NCBI GenBank assembly: GCA_002798295.1
Contig: NWQT01000012.1
Location: 1 to 45,881, forward strand
Direction: 5' to 3'
Origin: Lysobacteraceae bacterium NML07-0707
Lineage (GTDB): Bacteria > Pseudomonadota > Gammaproteobacteria > Xanthomonadales > Xanthomonadaceae
DNA: 45,881 nucleotides
The notes under the pieces are model-generated. The model made no database searches. It was not told the origin of the DNA and saw nothing but the letters and a program-made list of their open reading frames with translations. This document shows, one piece after another, positions 29,392-37,498 of this stretch (its first letter is position 1; every line of letters starts with the position of its first letter). The position numbers and the translations under genes are program-made.

Positions 29392-31383
29392 TTATTGTTG
29401 GCGCATAGTCTGCAGCCGCAGTACCGGGACATGGGTGCGGTTTTTGCCTTCGCGTTGCGGGCTGATTTCGGCCAGTGCCTCGCGGGTGGCGCGATAGGCT
29501 TCGCCGTGGTCATCCACCGGTAGCCACAGGGTGGCCACCCCCATGACCCGGTGGGCGGTCATGGTCTGGGTGGTGCCAATCCACAGGGGGGTATCGTCCT
29601 GCAGGCGAACCGGGGCAGGCCACAGGCGCAGCACTTGGCGGCGGCGGCCATCGTCGATTTCACGCACCAGCAGCAGGGCTTCGGGGTGGGCTTCCAGGGC
29701 GGCTGGCAGTATCGGTTGTTCGCTGGAAGGGGTATCGCTGTCCAGCAACCCCAGCACATCCATCCAGTCGGCCTGCGGTTTGACCCGCCAGCCAGCGACT
29801 TCCAGTGCGGTTTGCACCGGCACCAGCGAGCCTGCGATTTGCACGTCCAGCGGCCAACGGATGGCATCGCCACGGGCATTGCGGGTTGCGGGCAGTTGCT
29901 GCCAGCCATCTTCCCACCAGGCGGCGAGGCTCATGCTTTGGGCAGGCGGCGGCGGGGAGAAATCTTCCAGCCAACTCTGGGTGTGGCGCGGGGTGTGCCA
30001 GAGGGCGGCCAGCACGAATACGCTATAGAAGATGAGAGCCAGAGGGCGCATCCAGAACGAGCGCGCCACATGGCTGCGGTAGGCGATGCCCAGTATCAGC
30101 ACCCACAACAGGCCAAACACCATGCCGCTGAGGACATCGCTCAGCCAGTGTGCGCCCAGGTAAAGGCGGGCGAAGGCCACCAGTGCGGTCAGTACGGTGC
30201 CCAGCAGATAGGGCCAGATGCGCCGCCGTCCCGGCCATTCGCGGGCGATGAGTACGGCGAAAAAGCCAAAGCTGATGGTCAGCATGACGATGCTGACCGA
30301 GGGAAAGCCAAAGCCCCCCGGTGCGGTGGGCGGGCGCGGGATATCGACGATGAACTTCAGTGTCTCGCTTGCCAGCCAGCCAAACAGCAGCGCGGCGCTC
30401 CAGTGCAGTGCCGCCTGCCAGCGCTTGCGCCACAGCAGCCAGCCAAGCCCGGCCAGTACCGCCGGCGCCAGCACCTGGACATCGCCAAGCCGTGCCAGGG
30501 CGGCCATCAGGTTGTCGGCCAGCGGGGTGCGCAGGGCGAACATCGCCTCATACACGCGATGGTCGATGCCGAGCGGGCCGCCGTTGGCCAGCAGCGCCAC
30601 GGCGCCGACCACGGCAATCCAGAGCAGCCCGACCAGGGCGGCAAACAGCATCAGCAGCGAGGTCGATTGCGGGCGGTTGGGGTCAACCAGATAGCCGGTG
30701 AACTGGCCAAGCCGCGGGTGGGCGCGTGACCAGTCCAGCGCGCGCTTCAGAACGCCATCGGCATGCCCTGCAAACCAGCGTGAGGTGTAGATGACGCCGG
30801 CCCAGGCCAGTGCAATGATGGCCGCGATGGCAATCAGCACCAGTGCCAGCTTGTCGGCCACGGCCGCCACGGCATCATAGGATTTGCCAAAAATCCAGCC
30901 CGGCGCCAGAAACAGCGCCGCCCAGCTGATGCAGGCCACAAGGCTGGCCGGGGCGTAGCGGGAAAACGGCATGCGCAACATGCCGGCGATGGCCGGTACA
31001 AACGGGCGTACGGCACCGACATAGCGCGCAATCAGGATGCTCATCGCGCCGTGGCGGTGAAACATGCGTTCGCTGCGGTCAAGAAATTGCGGATAGCGCC
31101 GGAACAGCCACAAGCTGCGCATTTGCGGCCCCCAGCGGTGACCAATCCAGTAGCTGAGCGCATCGCCCAGAAACGCCCCGGCTGCGGCGCAGGTGACCAG
31201 CAGCGGGCCATTGGCATGACCCAGGCCAATCAGGGTGCCGACGGCAAACAGCAGCGGAAAGGCCGGAACCAGGATGCCGACCAGCGCCAGGGCATCACAA
31301 AAAGCGATAAAAAAAGCGATGAACGCCGCAGCAGCGGGGTTCTCGCCAATCCATGAAACGATTTGCTCAAGCCATTCAGACAT
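29392..31383 (-). CDS. DedA - PAP2 phosphatase - LssY-C fusion membrane protein
   Basis: A 663-residue inner-membrane protein of three modules. Residues 1-200 are DedA-like, with RYVGAVRPFVPAIAG at 120-134; DedA proteins are undecaprenyl-phosphate/phospholipid flippases. Residues about 240-440 are a PAP2 lipid phosphatase, with K343...R350-P351 and R406...H412...D416. The C-terminal 200 residues resemble the LssY C domain. Fusions of this kind are known. The middle PAP2 signature PSGH reads PSVS here (361-364), so the general-acid His is missing and catalysis may be weak or absent. It is read leftward alone, divergent from the SDR gene. A role in lipid-carrier recycling is inferred. Confidence 0.9.
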   Translation of the reverse strand: MSEWLEQIVSWIGENPAAAAFIAFFIAFCDALALVGILVPAFPLLFAVGTLIGLGHANGPLLVTCAAAGAFLGDALSYWIGHRWGPQMRSLWLFRRYPQFLDRSERMFHRHGAMSILIARYVGAVRPFVPAIAGMLRMPFSRYAPASLVACISWAALFLAPGWIFGKSYDAVAAVADKLALVLIAIAAIIALAWAGVIYTSRWFAGHADGVLKRALDWSRAHPRLGQFTGYLVDPNRPQSTSLLMLFAALVGLLWIAVVGAVALLANGGPLGIDHRVYEAMFALRTPLADNLMAALARLGDVQVLAPAVLAGLGWLLWRKRWQAALHWSAALLFGWLASETLKFIVDIPRPPTAPGGFGFPSVSIVMLTISFGFFAVLIAREWPGRRRIWPYLLGTVLTALVAFARLYLGAHWLSDVLSGMVFGLLWVLILGIAYRSHVARSFWMRPLALIFYSVFVLAALWHTPRHTQSWLEDFSPPPPAQSMSLAAWWEDGWQQLPATRNARGDAIRWPLDVQIAGSLVPVQTALEVAGWRVKPQADWMDVLGLLDSDTPSSEQPILPAALEAHPEALLLVREIDDGRRRQVLRLWPAPVRLQDDTPLWIGTTQTMTAHRVMGVATLWLPVDDHGEAYRATREALAEISPQREGKNRTHVPVLRLQTMRQQ

Positions 31384-31472
31384 GCCGGAATTATAGGTGG
31401 CGTGTATTCATGTTCAGCAGCCGTATGCGGCGCTTTGTTCATTTCATGGCAGGTGTTTGCCCCGGCAAACCT

Positions 31473-31478
31473 ATAATC
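31473..31478 (+). promoter_or_regulatory. Candidate -10 element for the SDR-gloA operon
   Basis: A perfect TATAAT lies 27 bp before the GTG start. No -35 at 17 bp is convincing, but a palindrome GTTTGCC-CC-GGCAAAC (31456-31471) abuts it and might bind an activator. Confidence 0.35.
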
Positions 31479-31505
31479 GGGCGACTGACATCTTGGGAAA
31501 TCATC

Positions 31506-32327
31506 GTGAGCACACTCTCGGGCAAGACCTTGTTCATCACCGGCGCTTCGCGTGGTATTGGCCGCGCCATCGCCCTGCGCGCGGCGCGTGATGGCGCCAA
31601 TATCGCCATCGTCGCCAAATCCGGCGTGCCCAATCCGCGCCTGCCCGGCACCATTCACAGCGTGGCCGAAGAAGTCCGCGCCGCAGGCGGCAAGGCGATT
31701 GCCATCAAATGCGATATCCGTGACGAAGACCAGGTCAAGGCAGCGGTGGCCGCCACCGTGGATGCCTTTGGCTGGATTGATGCCCTGGTCAATAACGCCA
31801 GTGCCATCTGGCTGGCGGGGGTGATGGATACGCCGATGAAGCGCTACGACCTGATGAACCAGGTCAATGCCCGTGGCAGTTTCCTCTGTGCGCAGGCCTG
31901 CCTGCCGTATCTGCGCTCATCGAGCAATCCGCATATCCTGACGCTGGCGCCGCCACCCTCGCTCGACCCCAAGTGGTGGGCGCCGCATACCGCCTACACG
32001 CTGGCGAAGATGGGCATGAGCTTTGTCACCCTGGGGTTGGCGGCGGAGTTGGCCGGGCAGGGGATTGGCGTCAATGCGCTGTGGCCGCGCACCATCATCG
32101 CCACTGATGCGCTGAACATGATTCCGGGGGTTGCCATTGAGCGCTGCCGCAAGCCGGAAATCGTCGCCGATGCCGCGCATGCCATCCTCACCCGTCCGGC
32201 CAGCGAAACCAACGGGCAGTTCTTTATTGATGAAGAAGTGCTGTATCAGGCCGGGGTACACAATTTCAAAGACTATGCCGTTGACCCGAGCCAGCCGCTA
32301 TTGCCGGACTTGTTCCTTGAGCCATAA
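31506..32327 (+). CDS. SDR-family oxidoreductase, HSDL2-like
   Basis: Short-chain dehydrogenase (273 residues) with the cofactor motif TGASRGIGRA, NNASAIWL and the Tyr-Lys pair in AYTLAK. The features PHILTLAPP and FFIDEEVL are typical of the hydroxysteroid-dehydrogenase-like 2 (HSDL2) group, thought to act on fatty-acyl-type substrates; the natural substrate is unproven. The GTG at 31506 with GGGAA upstream gives MSTLSGKTLFITGA; longer in-frame starts would overlap the promoter and divergent gene. gloA follows 12 bp later. Confidence 0.88.
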   Translation: MSTLSGKTLFITGASRGIGRAIALRAARDGANIAIVAKSGVPNPRLPGTIHSVAEEVRAAGGKAIAIKCDIRDEDQVKAAVAATVDAFGWIDALVNNASAIWLAGVMDTPMKRYDLMNQVNARGSFLCAQACLPYLRSSSNPHILTLAPPPSLDPKWWAPHTAYTLAKMGMSFVTLGLAAELAGQGIGVNALWPRTIIATDALNMIPGVAIERCRKPEIVADAAHAILTRPASETNGQFFIDEEVLYQAGVHNFKDYAVDPSQPLLPDLFLEP

Positions 32328-32339
32328 GCCGAGCGCCCG

Positions 32340-32762
32340 ATGAAATACCTGCATGCCATGCTGCGCGTCCATGACCTTGCCGCCACAGCGCGGTTTTTCA
32401 CCGAAGGTTTGGGGCTTGTGGAAACCCGCCGGATTGAGAACGCGCAAGGCCAGTTCACCCTGGTGTATTTCGCTGCACCCGCCAACCCGGAAGCGGAAAT
32501 CGAGCTGACCCTCAACTGGGGCAGCGACGAGGATTACGGCAGCGCCCGCAATTTTGGCCATCTGGCGTTCGAGGTGGACGATATCTATGCGCTGTGTGCG
32601 CATTTGCAAAAGATGGGCATCACCGTCAACCGCCCGCCACGCGATGGCCGCATGGCGTTTGTGCGCACCCCCGACCGTATCTCGATTGAGCTGCTGCAAA
32701 AGGGCGAAGCCCTGCCGCCAGCCGAGCCGTGGGCTTCCATGCCCAATAGCGGGGAGTGGTGA
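32340..32762 (+). CDS. gloA: Lactoylglutathione lyase (glyoxalase I), VOC family
   Basis: Glyoxalase I turns the methylglyoxal-glutathione hemithioacetal into lactoylglutathione. The 140-residue protein has the four metal ligands at the expected places: His5, Glu55 (IELTLNW), His74 (FGHLAFEV) and Glu117 (SIELLQ). Short glyoxalases of this type usually use nickel or cobalt. It lies 12 bp after the SDR gene and probably shares its transcript. It converges with the DUF2149 gene, with one base between the stops. Confidence 0.93.
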   Translation: MKYLHAMLRVHDLAATARFFTEGLGLVETRRIENAQGQFTLVYFAAPANPEAEIELTLNWGSDEDYGSARNFGHLAFEVDDIYALCAHLQKMGITVNRPPRDGRMAFVRTPDRISIELLQKGEALPPAEPWASMPNSGEW

Positions 32763-32763
32763 T

Positions 32764-33090
32764 TTACCGGGAGGCTTCGCTGGCGGTTTCCGGCACATAA
32801 ATCATGCGGCCGTCCTTGAGCCGGTAGGCGACGCCGGCCTTGCTGCCTTCGCCTTCGCCGATTTCGCCGCTGGCCTGGTATTCGGTCAGCTCATCGCCGT
32901 CCTTGATGCGCATGCGCATATCGGCCTTGCCGGGGTTCTCGATGACGATCACCGATTCGCTGCTGAACGGGTTGAGCGGATTTTTGACAATCAGCACCAT
33001 CAGGATGCCGACAATCACCAAAAACAAATCCACCAGGTTCACGACCGACAGAATCGGGTCGTCAGCCTCATCGTTATCCAAAAAACGCAT
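32764..33090 (-). CDS. DUF2149 protein, ExbD-like partner in the CobN/TonB operon
   Basis: 108-residue protein of the DUF2149 family. It has a short acidic cytoplasmic N-terminus, then one hydrophobic helix (about residues 13-35, VNLVDLFLVIVGILMVLIV) with Asp21 inside or at its edge, then a small extracytoplasmic domain. That layout is the same as ExbD/TolR, where a membrane Asp carries protons. The role is inferred from the layout and from the MotA/TolQ/ExbB gene it follows. Its ATG overlaps the stop of that gene (ATGA, 33087-33090 region). In Bacteroidota haem loci a DUF2149 gene has the same place. Confidence 0.85.
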   Translation of the reverse strand: MRFLDNDEADDPILSVVNLVDLFLVIVGILMVLIVKNPLNPFSSESVIVIENPGKADMRMRIKDGDELTEYQASGEIGEGEGSKAGVAYRLKDGRMIYVPETASEASR

Positions 33091-33572
33091 CAGGCCACCT
33101 GCTTTTTGTTGGCCGCTTCAATGGCGACCAGGGTTTGCAGCAGCCAGCGGCGGCGGATGGTCATCACGAAGAAGGTGATGCTGGCGGCAATCAGCGCCAG
33201 AATCACCGAGGAAAACGCCACCACCAGATTCTCGCCGACACGGGCGGCATCGTTGCGGGTCAGCGCCAGGAGTGCAGGCCCCATCGGAATCATGGTCGCC
33301 ACCAGTCCCAGCATCGGCGCGCTGCGCGAGGTGATGCGCAGCCATTCCAGCCGCTTCATCACCCAAAGCTCCAGCTCATCGCTGCTGGCGCCGGTGCGTG
33401 CGTGGTAATGCTGCAAGGGCGATTGATAGCCGGCGCGGGTGCGTTGCAAGGCTTCAAGCAAAAACGCGCCAAGGGCGAAAAAGGCATAGCCCAGTGCCGC
33501 CAAAATCAGCACAAGTACGGGCGCCAGAAACAGGCTGGCCAGCTGGTAGAGGCTGGCTTCCAAAGCGTTCAT
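33090..33572 (-). CDS. MotA/TolQ/ExbB-type proton channel protein
   Basis: 160-residue membrane protein with three predicted helices: about 13-40, 84-106 (APMLGLVATMIPMGPALLAL, the TolQ/ExbB signature region) and 115-140. It starts at ATG 33572, whose bases overlap the cobN-like stop (ATGA); the frame to 33617 is not used. Together with the DUF2149 protein it should form a proton-driven motor like ExbB-ExbD. Being bound into an operon with a receptor and an exported chelatase suggests the motor powers that system specifically. Confidence 0.9.
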   Translation of the reverse strand: MNALEASLYQLASLFLAPVLVLILAALGYAFFALGAFLLEALQRTRAGYQSPLQHYHARTGASSDELELWVMKRLEWLRITSRSAPMLGLVATMIPMGPALLALTRNDAARVGENLVVAFSSVILALIAASITFFVMTIRRRWLLQTLVAIEAANKKQVA

Positions 33573-36500
33573 CGGTTGACTCCAGATTGGGAAAAGTGGG
33601 GGCTGCGCCATTGCCACAGCGCGCCTGCAAACAGCAAGGCAGCAAGCAGCCAGATGGCAAAGCGTGAAAATGCCGGTACGGCAAGCGCGGTGGGCGGTGG
33701 CACTTGTCGCAGCACCTGACCCTGGAAGCGTTCCGGCGCATTGGCCTTGGCCGGGGGTTCGGGGCTTGCAGGCGTTGCTGCGGCTGCAGTGGGCGCTGGT
33801 GCTGCGGCATCAGGGCGTGGTTTGCCAAGCCCGAAGCCCGGGGCGGCAACAGCCGCAGGCGCATTGCCCTGACTGGCAAGCCCGGCATCCAGGAAGGCGC
33901 GGGTGATGGCATCGCCCGCGCTCACTCCTTGCGATTTCAACTCTCGCCAGTGCTCGGCCAGTTCTTGCCGGATAGCGCTATCGGCTTGCCACATGCCCTT
34001 GCGGATGGCTTCGGCCATGCGCGCGATGATTTGCGCCTTGGCATCGGGATTGCTGGCATTGAACCATTCGCCGGTGCCAAGGCCGCGGCGGTCGGTGATA
34101 TAGGTCTCGTGCAGCGCCTGCCACTGGTCATCGCGCACGGTGCCGGGGGCGCTGGCCTGCCAGCCAAACAGGTTCTGGGTCACTTCCAGCACTTCCAGCG
34201 TCCCGGCATAGCCTTCGGCCTGCATTGCGCCGATCCACTGCGGGTTGAGATAGCGGCTGCGCAGCTCGCTGGCGATATAGCGCGCGGCGGTCACGGTGCG
34301 CGGCGTGCTGGCGGTCAGGTCATTGAGATACAGCGCCGGCGCCTGTCCGCCTGCGCTGCGGATGGCGGTGGACAGGCCGCCCATGTACTCGAATACATGG
34401 TCGGTATTGAGCGCGCCATAGACATTGGATGAGCGCGGCAATACCACGCCTTCGCTGGCGCGCAGCTGCTCGTTATATACGGCCTGCTGCGCCGTGCCCC
34501 ATTCGCGGCCGCCATAGGCGTGCTGCATGCGACTGATGAATTGCTCGGCCAGTGGCGCCTCGTCCTGCCATTGGCTAGAGTCGAGCACGCGGTCGGTAAA
34601 GCCGGTGCCGTAATCGCCCGGCGCATTGCCAAACAGGCGCAGGCGCGAGGCGGCTTCTGCCGCTTGCTTGTCCAGCCCGTTTTGCTGCAATTTGGCCTGT
34701 AGCGCACGGCTATGGGCGGCGATATGGTTGTCCGGCTCGTCCAGTGCGGCAATTTTTTGCAGAGCATCGTCGAGCTTCTGCATGAAGCCATCAAACTGGT
34801 CGCGGTAACTGCCTGCTACCTGCACCAATACGTCGATGCGCGGCCGCCCCAATTGCGCGCGCGGGATGATCTCCAGTTTTTGCAGGCGTCCGGCGCTATC
34901 CCAGACCGGGCGCAAGCCCGCAGCATGCAGGATTTGCGCTTCCTGGATGCCCAGATGGCGCACGGTTTCCACCGACCACATCACAAACGCCAGTTTGCGG
35001 GGCGGGCTGCCGTGACTGGCCTGGTGCTGCGCCAATAGCTGTGAAAAGGCTTCGCCACCGGTCTGGTAGGCGGCGCGGGTGGGGATTTTGGCCGCATCAA
35101 AGGCATACAGGTTGCGCCCGCCGCGTGCGGCCGGATTGCGGATCGGATCGCCCGCCTCGCCCGGCGGCACCCAACCTCCGGCCAGGGCTTGCAGCAGCAT
35201 TTCGTTTTCTTCTGGCTGGGCAAGCGCAGCATCGCGCTGCCGCGCGGTTTCCAGCATTTGCCGCAGTTGCGGGTCTTGCACGTCCTGGATGTCGCGGCCT
35301 TCGCGCAGATGGGCATGCAGCAATTGATACGGGGCGCTGTGCTTGATGAGGGAGAAATCGCCTGCAAAAACCTCGTCCGGGTCATTGCCGGTGGCGCGGA
35401 TGAAATCTGCCCCCAGCTGCTGCATCACGGTAAGCAGGCGGTGATCTTCTGCGGCGCTTTGTCCAAATACATGCAGTCCCAGTGGCAGGGCGCGGTTGGC
35501 CAGTGCGTGCAGATGGTCGTGCAATGCCAGGATGAAGCCTTCGCGGTCGGCGGCAATGGCGGCGGCGTCCCAGCCCATATCGCGGTCAAGATGTGCCTGA
35601 CGTGCGGCCAGCAGCAGGCGCTGGCGGGCGGTATTGCGTACCGGGCCTTCTTCGGCCTGCTGGTATTCATGCAGCACATCGTGCAACTGCCGCAATTGGT
35701 CGTACAGCCCCGAGGGGGCAAACGGCGGCGTCTGGTGGCTGATGATGACAGCACGCCCGCGACGTTTGACCTGTGTGCCTTCGCCGATATTGTCCTGGAT
35801 ATAGGGATAGAACACCGGCAGCGCGCCGATGGCGAGGTTCGGCCAATCGTGGGCGCTTAGGCCACGGTCTTTGCCCGGCAGCCATTCCTGGGTGCCGTGG
35901 GTACCAAAATGCAGCAGCGCGTGTGGCACGAAGTGCTGCCGCAGCCAGAGGTAGCTGGCAAGGTAGGCGTGCGTAGGCGGTACTGCCGAATCATGGGTGG
36001 CGATGCCAAACGCCTGTGCGCGCGGCGGCTGTGGCATCAGCACCAAATGCCCCAGTTGCTGGCGGGGAATGATGAAATGCGGCTCGCCATTTATATCCAG
36101 CACATTGGCAGCCTGCTCCGGCGCGCCCCAGCGCTGTTGCAGCGCTTGTTGCTGCGCCTTGGGCCAACTTTCCAGCACGCGGCGGTATTCGCGCACCGGA
36201 AAGGCGGCGGCCAGGTCGTTTTGCAGCAGTGTGCGCAGGGTTTGCGGGCGATACCAGCCAGAGAGCATGGCCTGCGCATCGGCGGTGATGCGTTCGGCAT
36301 CATGTACCGGCACCTGATAGCCATGCGTGGCCAGCGTCCGTGTCAGTCCTGCCAGTGAGCGTGGCAGGTTGAGCTGTGAGGCGCCCAGATTTTTTTCGCC
36401 ATCGGGCGAGTTCCAGAACATCAGTCCGATGCGCTTGTCGGCGCTATCGGTATCGCGCAGCCGTGCCTGTGCGGCCAGCCGTTCGGCCACGGCCTCGATT

Positions 36501-37498
36501 TGTTCGGGAATCGGCACCGGCTCGCCGTTTTCCACGGCTGCCAGCACCATCGGATCACTCATGCCCCAGCTTTCGGGGGTTGCCATCAGGGTGGCGACGG
36601 TGCTGGCCGGGACGCCGCTGGCGGCTTGTCGCCATTGTGCAAGGGTGTGGCCGCGTGCGGTCATGGCAATCGTCACCGGCACGCCCAGCGCGGCAATATC
36701 GGCAGCGCGCGCGCGGCCATTGCCAAGATGGGTCATGTTAAGGAGTGCGGCAGGCCGGGCGGCGGCAATCGCGTTTTGCAGGCCGTTTGCGGCCTCGCGC
36801 TCAAACCAGAAAGTCACTGGCACCAGCCCGCGCGCTTCCAGCGCGGCAATCATGGCATCGATATCGCGCAGCTGCATATTGCCGATGGCCTGCGCGGAAA
36901 TCACGATGCCGATACGGCTGCCTTCAGCCAGTTGCTGCTGTTTGCGCCAGTCCAGATAAGTTTCCAGCGTGGCAAAGGGCTCGGTCGCTTTGGGGTGGTA
37001 AAAGCCGGTAGCAGGCAGCAGTCTGGGCGGCGGGATGTCATCGGTAGCCTCGCCGCGCTGCCAACGCCCCAGCCAGCGCAGAAAATGGCGCAGGTTGTCC
37101 TCGCCGCCTTCGCGGTAATACTGCATCAGCAGCTCGGCTTCCTCTTTGCCCAGGCCGTGACTGGCATCGGGCAATCCGCCGATGGCAAGCCAGGGGATGC
37201 CGCGCGCAGCCAGCGCCGCAGTCATCATGCCGCGCACCCGGGCGGCATGGCCGCCTGCCGGGGTATCCAGTACCGCGATATCGGCAGCGGCCAGCCAGCG
37301 GGCCGGGCCGCCGGGTGGTGGGCTGTCCACGGAAACATGCTGCACCTGCACGCCTTCGGGAGCGCCCCATTGGCGCATTTTCCGGGTTTTGCCATTGAGG
37401 TTGAAATCGGTGCTGATGATGACAAGCCGCAATGATTCGCCTGCCTGCACCGGCAGGCACAGGCAGGCGAGCAGCACAAACAGCAGCGCGCGCAACAT
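33569..37498 (-). CDS. Exported, membrane-anchored CobN/BchH-type metal chelatase subunit (HmuS-like)
   Basis: 1309 residues of the CobN / magnesium-chelatase-H family, which bind a tetrapyrrole and insert or remove a metal. HFGTHGTQEWLPGK and the MGGLS region are clear family motifs. Unlike cytoplasmic CobN it has a signal peptide (MLRALLFVLLACLCLPVQAG) and, after a long Ala/Pro linker, a C-terminal helix (about 1280-1297, FAIWLLAALLFAGALWQW), so the large domain should sit in the periplasm. No cobS, cobT or ATPase subunit is nearby. Start and stop overlap both neighbours by ATGA. Bacteroides HmuS, from a like operon, is reported to remove iron from haem; cobalamin or another metal cofactor is the alternative. 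Confidence 0.9.
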   Translation of the reverse strand: MLRALLFVLLACLCLPVQAGESLRLVIISTDFNLNGKTRKMRQWGAPEGVQVQHVSVDSPPPGGPARWLAAADIAVLDTPAGGHAARVRGMMTAALAARGIPWLAIGGLPDASHGLGKEEAELLMQYYREGGEDNLRHFLRWLGRWQRGEATDDIPPPRLLPATGFYHPKATEPFATLETYLDWRKQQQLAEGSRIGIVISAQAIGNMQLRDIDAMIAALEARGLVPVTFWFEREAANGLQNAIAAARPAALLNMTHLGNGRARAADIAALGVPVTIAMTARGHTLAQWRQAASGVPASTVATLMATPESWGMSDPMVLAAVENGEPVPIPEQIEAVAERLAAQARLRDTDSADKRIGLMFWNSPDGEKNLGASQLNLPRSLAGLTRTLATHGYQVPVHDAERITADAQAMLSGWYRPQTLRTLLQNDLAAAFPVREYRRVLESWPKAQQQALQQRWGAPEQAANVLDINGEPHFIIPRQQLGHLVLMPQPPRAQAFGIATHDSAVPPTHAYLASYLWLRQHFVPHALLHFGTHGTQEWLPGKDRGLSAHDWPNLAIGALPVFYPYIQDNIGEGTQVKRRGRAVIISHQTPPFAPSGLYDQLRQLHDVLHEYQQAEEGPVRNTARQRLLLAARQAHLDRDMGWDAAAIAADREGFILALHDHLHALANRALPLGLHVFGQSAAEDHRLLTVMQQLGADFIRATGNDPDEVFAGDFSLIKHSAPYQLLHAHLREGRDIQDVQDPQLRQMLETARQRDAALAQPEENEMLLQALAGGWVPPGEAGDPIRNPAARGGRNLYAFDAAKIPTRAAYQTGGEAFSQLLAQHQASHGSPPRKLAFVMWSVETVRHLGIQEAQILHAAGLRPVWDSAGRLQKLEIIPRAQLGRPRIDVLVQVAGSYRDQFDGFMQKLDDALQKIAALDEPDNHIAAHSRALQAKLQQNGLDKQAAEAASRLRLFGNAPGDYGTGFTDRVLDSSQWQDEAPLAEQFISRMQHAYGGREWGTAQQAVYNEQLRASEGVVLPRSSNVYGALNTDHVFEYMGGLSTAIRSAGGQAPALYLNDLTASTPRTVTAARYIASELRSRYLNPQWIGAMQAEGYAGTLEVLEVTQNLFGWQASAPGTVRDDQWQALHETYITDRRGLGTGEWFNASNPDAKAQIIARMAEAIRKGMWQADSAIRQELAEHWRELKSQGVSAGDAITRAFLDAGLASQGNAPAAVAAPGFGLGKPRPDAAAPAPTAAAATPASPEPPAKANAPERFQGQVLRQVPPPTALAVPAFSRFAIWLLAALLFAGALWQWRSPHFSQSGVNR

